A DNA stretch of 8,813 nt from Deltaproteobacteria bacterium RIFCSPLOWO2_02_56_12 (GTDB lineage Bacteria; Desulfobacterota; Binatia; UBA9968). Positions within the stretch are counted from its first letter, which is position 1. The number at the start of each line of letters is the position of its first letter. Below are positions 5,284 through 8,813 of the stretch, piece after piece. The position numbers and the translations under genes are program-made. The notes below the pieces were generated by a model. It searched no databases and was not told the DNA's origin. It worked only from the letters and a program-made list of their open reading frames with translations. The stretch lies in assembly GCA_001799045.1 (NCBI GenBank), contig MGRY01000004.1, positions 1 to 8,813 on the forward strand. The letters run 5' to 3'.

Positions 5284-5972
5284 CACTCCCTTGGTCCAAA
5301 GATAGCGGTGCCAATCCGTACCAATGTGGCTCCCTCTTCGATCGCCACCGGATAATCATGCGTCATGCCCATGGAGAGCTCTTGAAGATCCACATTCGTG
5401 ATCTTCAACGCCATAAGTTCTGTTTGCAGTTCCCGCAAGGCGCGAAAGTAGGGGCGCACCTCTTCAGAGTTCTCCCTAAAAGGAGGAACCACCATTAATC
5501 CCTCGATTCTGAGATGTGACAGCTTTCCTACCTCCTGCAACAACGCCACGACTTTCTCCTTAGGGATACCGCTCTTGCTCTCTTCGCCTCCAAGATTCAC
5601 TTCAACGAAAGCGCGCACGGTTTTTCCCCGCTTCTTTCCTTCCTTGTCCAGCTCCCTGGCCAACTCAGCGTTATCCAAAGATTCGATCAGATCAAAAAGC
5701 TCCAAAGCTACCTTAACCTTGTTGCGCTGCAGATGACCGATCATGTGCCATTCCACCGGTTCTTTAATTTCTTCTCTCTTGGCCTTAGCCTCCTGAACGT
5801 AATTTTCACCGAAAAGCCGGATCCCCGCCTCGATAGCCTCCCGGATACGAGAAACGCCTTGAGACTTCGATGCGGCCAGGAGCTTGATCCCGCGGGGATC
5901 CCTCCCGCAACTTATAGCCAGCCCCTCTACCCGCTTAAGGAGCTGCTGGCAATTGGCGGCAACATCGACCAT
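5283..5972 (-). CDS. yggS: YggS/PLPBP-family pyridoxal-phosphate homeostasis protein
   Basis: A cytosolic single-domain TIM-barrel PLP-binding protein (fold type III, like the alanine racemase N-domain) with no known catalytic activity. It buffers PLP and affects amino-acid and keto-acid pools. I start at ATG 5972-5970, giving 229 residues, the usual family length. The PLP lysine is then Lys36 in KLLAASKSQ, the same number as in E. coli YggS. Other signatures are FGENYVQEAKAK (54-65), WHMIGHLQRNK (75-85), LMVVPP (159-164) and SMGMTHDYPVAIEEGATLVR (200-219), followed by IGTAIFG. The frame is open upstream to 6128, but those residues resemble nothing in the family. No ribosome-binding site is evident. 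Linkage to yggT is a conserved theme; proC, often in the same cluster, is not here. Confidence 0.94.
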   Translation of the reverse strand: MVDVAANCQQLLKRVEGLAISCGRDPRGIKLLAASKSQGVSRIREAIEAGIRLFGENYVQEAKAKREEIKEPVEWHMIGHLQRNKVKVALELFDLIESLDNAELARELDKEGKKRGKTVRAFVEVNLGGEESKSGIPKEKVVALLQEVGKLSHLRIEGLMVVPPFRENSEEVRPYFRALRELQTELMALKITNVDLQELSMGMTHDYPVAIEEGATLVRIGTAIFGPRE

Positions 5973-6100
5973 GAATGTTTTTTGAATATCACATCCCACC
6001 CAATAAATCACTCCTGCTTTTTTTTGAATCTCCTTGACATGCCGCGTCGAGCCCGGGCTTCCTTTGATCGCTGCTGATCCGCGCCGTCTGGACCAGCTCT

Positions 6101-6128
6101 TTTCTAATCTCTTGAGTAACGCTATCAA
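6101..6128 (-). promoter_or_regulatory. Weak candidate promoter for yggS
   Basis: In the 210-nt gap between the DppC-like gene and yggS, the minus strand carries TTGATA (6128-6123) and TAGAAA (6106-6101), 16 nt apart. Transcription from here would give a leader of about 120 nt before the yggS ATG. This gap is the only one over 80 nt without a word-repeat hairpin, and no terminator is visible in it. The match is modest and could be chance. Confidence 0.25.
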
Positions 6129-6182
6129 GTTTACCGGAGAAGGGGGAGAGATCGAAGTAGGCGCGAGGGCCCCTTTATCTTC

Positions 6183-7079
6183 TTAAGACACGCGCAATTT
6201 CGGATCGAGGGCATCGCGCAAGGAATCGCCGAAGAGATTAAAAGCGAAAACCGAAAGGCTAATTGCCAATCCGGGGAAGATGGCCATCCAGGGAGCTCTT
6301 TCGGCAAACTCGACGGCGGCGCCGCGCAGCATCAAACCCCAGGCAGCTACCGGCTCCGCAACCCCCAGACCAAGAAAGGAGAGCGAGGCCTCCAGCAGGA
6401 TGGCCTGGCCCAGGAACGCCGTGAGCATAATGAGATAGGGGGCCATCACGTTAGGTAGCATATGGCGGAAGATGATCCTCCAGTGGCTAAAGCCGAGGGC
6501 GCGAGCCGCCTCTACGAAAGGTGTGTGACGGAGGGATAAGGCGCTGCTGCGAATGACCAGGGCGCAGCGCGGGACCATCGGCACGGTGATCGCAACAATC
6601 ACGTTGGTGGTCCCGGTGCCCAGGACCGCCACGACCACGAGGGCCAGAACGATCAGCGGAAAGGAAAGTAGCAGGTCCATGAAGCGCTGAACGATCAGAT
6701 CCACTTTTCCGCCGAAATAGGCGCTGGCGACTCCGATCACAGCCCCGGTCGTCGCCCCCAAAAAGGAAGAAGAGAAACCGATCCATAAGGCCGTGCGTGA
6801 GCCATAGATGAGGCGGGACAATACATCCCGCCCAAAAGAATCCGTGCCGAACCAGTGACCGGAGCTCAGGCCTTGCAGCATCGCGGCATAATCAGTTTCC
6901 AACGGATCATAAGGCGCGATCAGGTCCGCGAGCAACGCGGCGAAAATCATCAGCAGGACGATAATCGCGCCCGCTGCGCCCAGCGACCGCTCCCGCGCAA
7001 AGCGCAGAGAGACATCAAGCCAACCACGCATGTGGGAGACCAGAAAATTTTCGCTTATGAGGGCAATCTCTTTCGCCAT
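6183..7079 (-). CDS. ABC transporter permease, DppC/OppC type
   Basis: An inner-membrane subunit of a family-5 (dipeptide/oligopeptide/nickel) ABC importer, 298 residues. TM1 lies at about 34-55. Next comes the typical periplasmic stretch HWFGTDSFGRDVLSRLIYGS (75-94), followed by several hydrophobic segments at about 97-120, 137-165, 212-240 and 266-284. The ATPase-docking EAA loop is EAARALGFSHWRIIFRHMLP (190-209). The protein ends in FGDSLRDALDPKLR, as DppC proteins do. It works with the DppB-like protein 90 nt upstream. The substrate could be peptides, nickel, opines or other solutes and cannot be told from permeases. The ATG at 7079-7077 has no strong ribosome-binding site; Met17 is an alternative start. 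ATPase genes do not follow, because yggS comes next. Confidence 0.93.
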   Translation of the reverse strand: MAKEIALISENFLVSHMRGWLDVSLRFARERSLGAAGAIIVLLMIFAALLADLIAPYDPLETDYAAMLQGLSSGHWFGTDSFGRDVLSRLIYGSRTALWIGFSSSFLGATTGAVIGVASAYFGGKVDLIVQRFMDLLLSFPLIVLALVVVAVLGTGTTNVIVAITVPMVPRCALVIRSSALSLRHTPFVEAARALGFSHWRIIFRHMLPNVMAPYLIMLTAFLGQAILLEASLSFLGLGVAEPVAAWGLMLRGAAVEFAERAPWMAIFPGLAISLSVFAFNLFGDSLRDALDPKLRVS

Positions 7080-7106
7080 ATTTAACCAGCGTTCCAGAGA
7101 TATAAG

Positions 7107-7165
7107 CCGTTCAAGTTGTTCAAAACGTTCTTAACGATTTCAACCATTTGAACAATGTTGAACCG
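7107..7165. repeat. Word-repeat hairpin G between dppB- and dppC-like genes
   Basis: The arms 7107-7129 and 7142-7165 pair at 19 of 24 positions with one gap. They are built from TTGAAC / GTTCAA words repeated two or three times on each side, around a loop of about 12 nt. One arm stops 4 nt from the DppB-like stop codon. It lies between two genes whose products must be made in equal amounts, so it should be transcribed through. It has no T-tract. Confidence 0.65.
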
Positions 7166-7169
7166 TATA

Positions 7170-8123
7170 TTACTGATACCGGATGCGCGGATCCAGACAG
7201 GCATTGATCAGATCAACCAGAAAATTCACGAAAATAAAAACGAACGATATGAGCAGCACCAGCGTCTGGACTATCATGTAGTCGCGCTGCGCGATGGACT
7301 CGACGAAAAGCATGCCGATACCGTTCAGATTGAAGACCTGCTCAGTAACCACTAACCCGCCCACCAGAAAAGCGAACTCGAGTCCGATGATCGTGATCAC
7401 GGGCAGCATCGCGTTTTTGAGCGCGTGACGGACCAGCACCACCCTTTCCCACAGCCCCTTGGCCCGCGCAGTCCGAATGTAGTCCTCCCGCAAAACCTCC
7501 AGGACGGCCGAACGGGTCATGCGCGTCGCCACAGCCGAATAACGATATCCCACAGCCAAGGCCGGCCAGATCATCTGCGTTAAGTTGGCTTTGGGATCGA
7601 CCCAAAAGGAGGTAAATGTTAAAGGCGGGAGCCATTGAAAGATAATGAGAAAACCGAGGATGATAAGAATCCCCAACCAAAAAGAGGGAACGGACAGGCC
7701 AGCAATGGAGAATACGCGCACGAAGTAGTCGACCCAGGTGTCCTGTTTAAGCGCCGCCAGGGTTCCAAGAGGGATCGAGAGGAAAATGGCCACGATCGTG
7801 GCCATCAGGGCCAATTGGAGGCTCAACTCCAGACGGATGGCGATCTCATGAATGACCGGCTGACCAGTCCACATGGAGTTGCCGAAATCCAAGCGGGCGA
7901 TCCCCCATATCCAGGTTACAAATTGGTGCCACAGGGGCTTGTCCAATCCGAGCTGAGCCCGTTCCAAATCGAGCGCTTCTTTGGGGGCATAGGTCCCCGT
8001 CCCAGCGTACCTAAGCTCTACGATGTCTCCCGGAGCCACCCGGAGCATGAGAAAGACCAAAACCGCGACCCCGAGTAACGTCGGGATCATCAGCAGGAGC
8101 CGCTTGAGGATGTAACGGTGCAT
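7170..8123 (-). CDS. ABC transporter permease, DppB/OppB type
   Basis: An inner-membrane partner of the DppC-like permease, 317 residues from ATG 8123-8121 (MHRYILKRLLLMIPTLLGVA). That N-terminus, with a positive face and then TM1 to about residue 28, is typical of DppB. The frame is open a little further, to TTG 8147, but that extension would translate hairpin H. Visible features are RVAPGDIVELR (28-38), LDFGNSMW (78-85), TM segments at about 100-126, 135-163, 185-205, 240-262 and 286-306, and the EAA loop EDYIRTARAKGLWERVVL (213-230) running to KNAMLPV. It ends in LDPRIRY. No clear ribosome-binding site precedes the ATG; the bases before it belong to the repeat. The substrate-binding protein gene lies 84 nt upstream. 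Confidence 0.93.
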   Translation of the reverse strand: MHRYILKRLLLMIPTLLGVAVLVFLMLRVAPGDIVELRYAGTGTYAPKEALDLERAQLGLDKPLWHQFVTWIWGIARLDFGNSMWTGQPVIHEIAIRLELSLQLALMATIVAIFLSIPLGTLAALKQDTWVDYFVRVFSIAGLSVPSFWLGILIILGFLIIFQWLPPLTFTSFWVDPKANLTQMIWPALAVGYRYSAVATRMTRSAVLEVLREDYIRTARAKGLWERVVLVRHALKNAMLPVITIIGLEFAFLVGGLVVTEQVFNLNGIGMLFVESIAQRDYMIVQTLVLLISFVFIFVNFLVDLINACLDPRIRYQ

Positions 8124-8126
8124 CTC

Positions 8127-8203
8127 AAGGCAAAAGGTAAAAGGCAAAAGGTAAAAAAAGAGGGGGCGGATTTCGCCTTTTTACTTTTTCCTTTTTACTT
8201 CGA
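8127..8203. repeat. Word-repeat hairpin H between the binding-protein gene and dppB-like gene
   Basis: The left arm 8127-8160 is tandem AAGGCAAAAGGTAA (two copies plus an A-rich tail). The right arm, about 8176-8203, is its degenerate complement (CCTTTTTACTTTTTCC...). A short inner stem GGCG-GATTT-CGCC lies at 8165-8177. On the minus strand, a GC-rich core followed after five bases by a run of seven T makes it a possible leaky terminator or 3'-end stabiliser between a binding protein and its permeases. Confidence 0.65.
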
Positions 8204-8207
8204 GCTT

Positions 8208-8813
8208 TCACTCAGACAGCCAGATGTCCCCCAGATGCATGAAGTAGTGGCTGGGCACGTTCTTGAAGCCCTTGACCTTGGCCCAATGGGGATTAATCTT
8301 CTGCCACCAGAGGACATGAAACTGATAGGCCTGCTCATCCAACGCCCGCTTCTCAAACTGTCGCAGAAGCTTAAGCCGCTCCTTCAAATTCGCCGCACGG
8401 CCCTGCTTTTCATAGAGGTCGTCCAGGATGGGGTCCTTGTATCGGGCATAGTTGAGCGGGCTTTTATCGCTGCTCAGAAGCTTTAAAAGCTGGTAATCGG
8501 GCTCATCCATGAAATCGCAGTTGAAATCGATACCGGCGTCGTAGTTCCCCTGCCGGAAATCGTTGAAATAGGGACCCCCCTCTTGCTGGACGTGGCTGAC
8601 GTTGAGGCCGATCCTCCGCCACTGGTCGATGACAAAGACACCCGTGACCTCATAGGGCTCTTTGATATTTCGGTTTTTGAGGGTGAAGGAAAAGCCCTCG
8701 GGAACCCCGGCCTCTTTTAGGAGCTTTCTGGCTTCCTTGCGGGACGCCTCGATATTTTTGCCGAACCCGGCGAGTTTGGTCAGCTCCGCCTCGGGGGTTG
8801 CGAACTGCGATCC
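8208..8813 (-). CDS. ABC transporter substrate-binding protein, family 5, C-terminal part only
   Basis: The frame is open to the window edge: 201 codons without a start, from GSQFATPEAE to GDIWLSE and the stop TGA (8210-8208). Family-5 binding proteins are usually 500-560 residues, so more than half (signal peptide, lobe I and most of the ligand site) lies outside. Typical C-lobe features are ARKLLKEAGVPEGFSFTL (about 31-48), the 'IDQWRRIGLNV' stretch that precedes the lobe crossover, the 'YDAGIDF' strand, and RYKDPILDDLYEKQ followed by an LKERLKLLRQFEKRALDEQ helix. It should capture the ligand in the periplasm and deliver it to the two permeases downstream. The first gene of such an operon usually encodes the binding protein, which fits. 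The ligand is unknown. Confidence 0.9.
   Translation of the reverse strand, partial: GSQFATPEAELTKLAGFGKNIEASRKEARKLLKEAGVPEGFSFTLKNRNIKEPYEVTGVFVIDQWRRIGLNVSHVQQEGGPYFNDFRQGNYDAGIDFNCDFMDEPDYQLLKLLSSDKSPLNYARYKDPILDDLYEKQGRAANLKERLKLLRQFEKRALDEQAYQFHVLWWQKINPHWAKVKGFKNVPSHYFMHLGDIWLSE

Noticed and set aside
5973..6128. 52-residue N-terminal extension of YggS (from TTG 6128)
   Set aside because: The extension is rich in basic residues and resembles nothing in the family. The internal ATG gives the standard length and puts the PLP lysine at position 36.
8124..8147. 8-residue N-terminal extension of the DppB-like permease (from TTG 8147)
   Set aside because: It translates the repeat word of hairpin H, and MHRYILKRLL is the usual DppB start.
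8165..8190. Rho-independent-like terminator on the plus strand (GGCG-GATTT-CGCC then T-rich)
   Set aside because: The stem is only 4 bp and no plus-strand gene leads into it. The T-richness comes from the repeat word.

Overview
The window is a chromosomal stretch of a GC-moderate to GC-rich bacterium in which every recognisable protein gene and tRNA lies on the minus strand. The four tRNAs encode their CCA ends. The gene complement (RdgB, RNase PH, a YhaM-like OB/HD nuclease, YggT, YggS, family-5 ABC permeases) and the tRNA order Pro-Arg-His-Lys resemble Desulfobacterota ('Deltaproteobacteria') and neighbouring uncultured lineages such as Binatota, Methylomirabilota and Rokubacteria. This placement is an inference from protein feel and gene order; no 16S gene or marker phylogeny is available here.

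Read in the direction of transcription (from 8813 down to 1): first the C-terminal part of a family-5 (oligopeptide/nickel type) ABC substrate-binding protein, then a DppB-type and a DppC-type permease. After a 210-nt gap come yggS (PLP homeostasis), yggT (membrane protein), a YhaM-like 3'-5' exoribonuclease, a GAPN-like aldehyde dehydrogenase, rph and rdgB. A credible sigma-70 promoter overlaps the rdgB stop codon and drives a four-gene tRNA operon, Pro(UGG)-Arg(UCU)-His(GUG)-Lys(CUU), which ends in a strong Rho-independent terminator. Beyond it (1-229, plus strand) lies what looks like the decayed end of a four-helix-bundle (23S rRNA intervening-sequence type) protein gene.

Functionally there are two blocks: solute uptake (binding protein plus permeases, the ATPases not being in the window) and housekeeping RNA/nucleotide metabolism. 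The second block has two 3'-5' RNA-trimming enzymes and a house-cleaning pyrophosphatase directly upstream of tRNAs that need 3' trimming.

The most unusual structure is not a gene. Almost every intergenic gap longer than about 80 nt holds an imperfect inverted repeat whose arms are built from short, degenerate, tandemly repeated words. The word differs at each site (for example GGCAGTA in the tRNA operon, GTTATTGGTTACTCG around yggT/yhaM, TTGAACA between the permeases, GGTAAAA before dppB). Two of the sites share the same word family and flank the yggT-yhaM pair. I see no established element class that fits these, and they are the main candidate for something undescribed.
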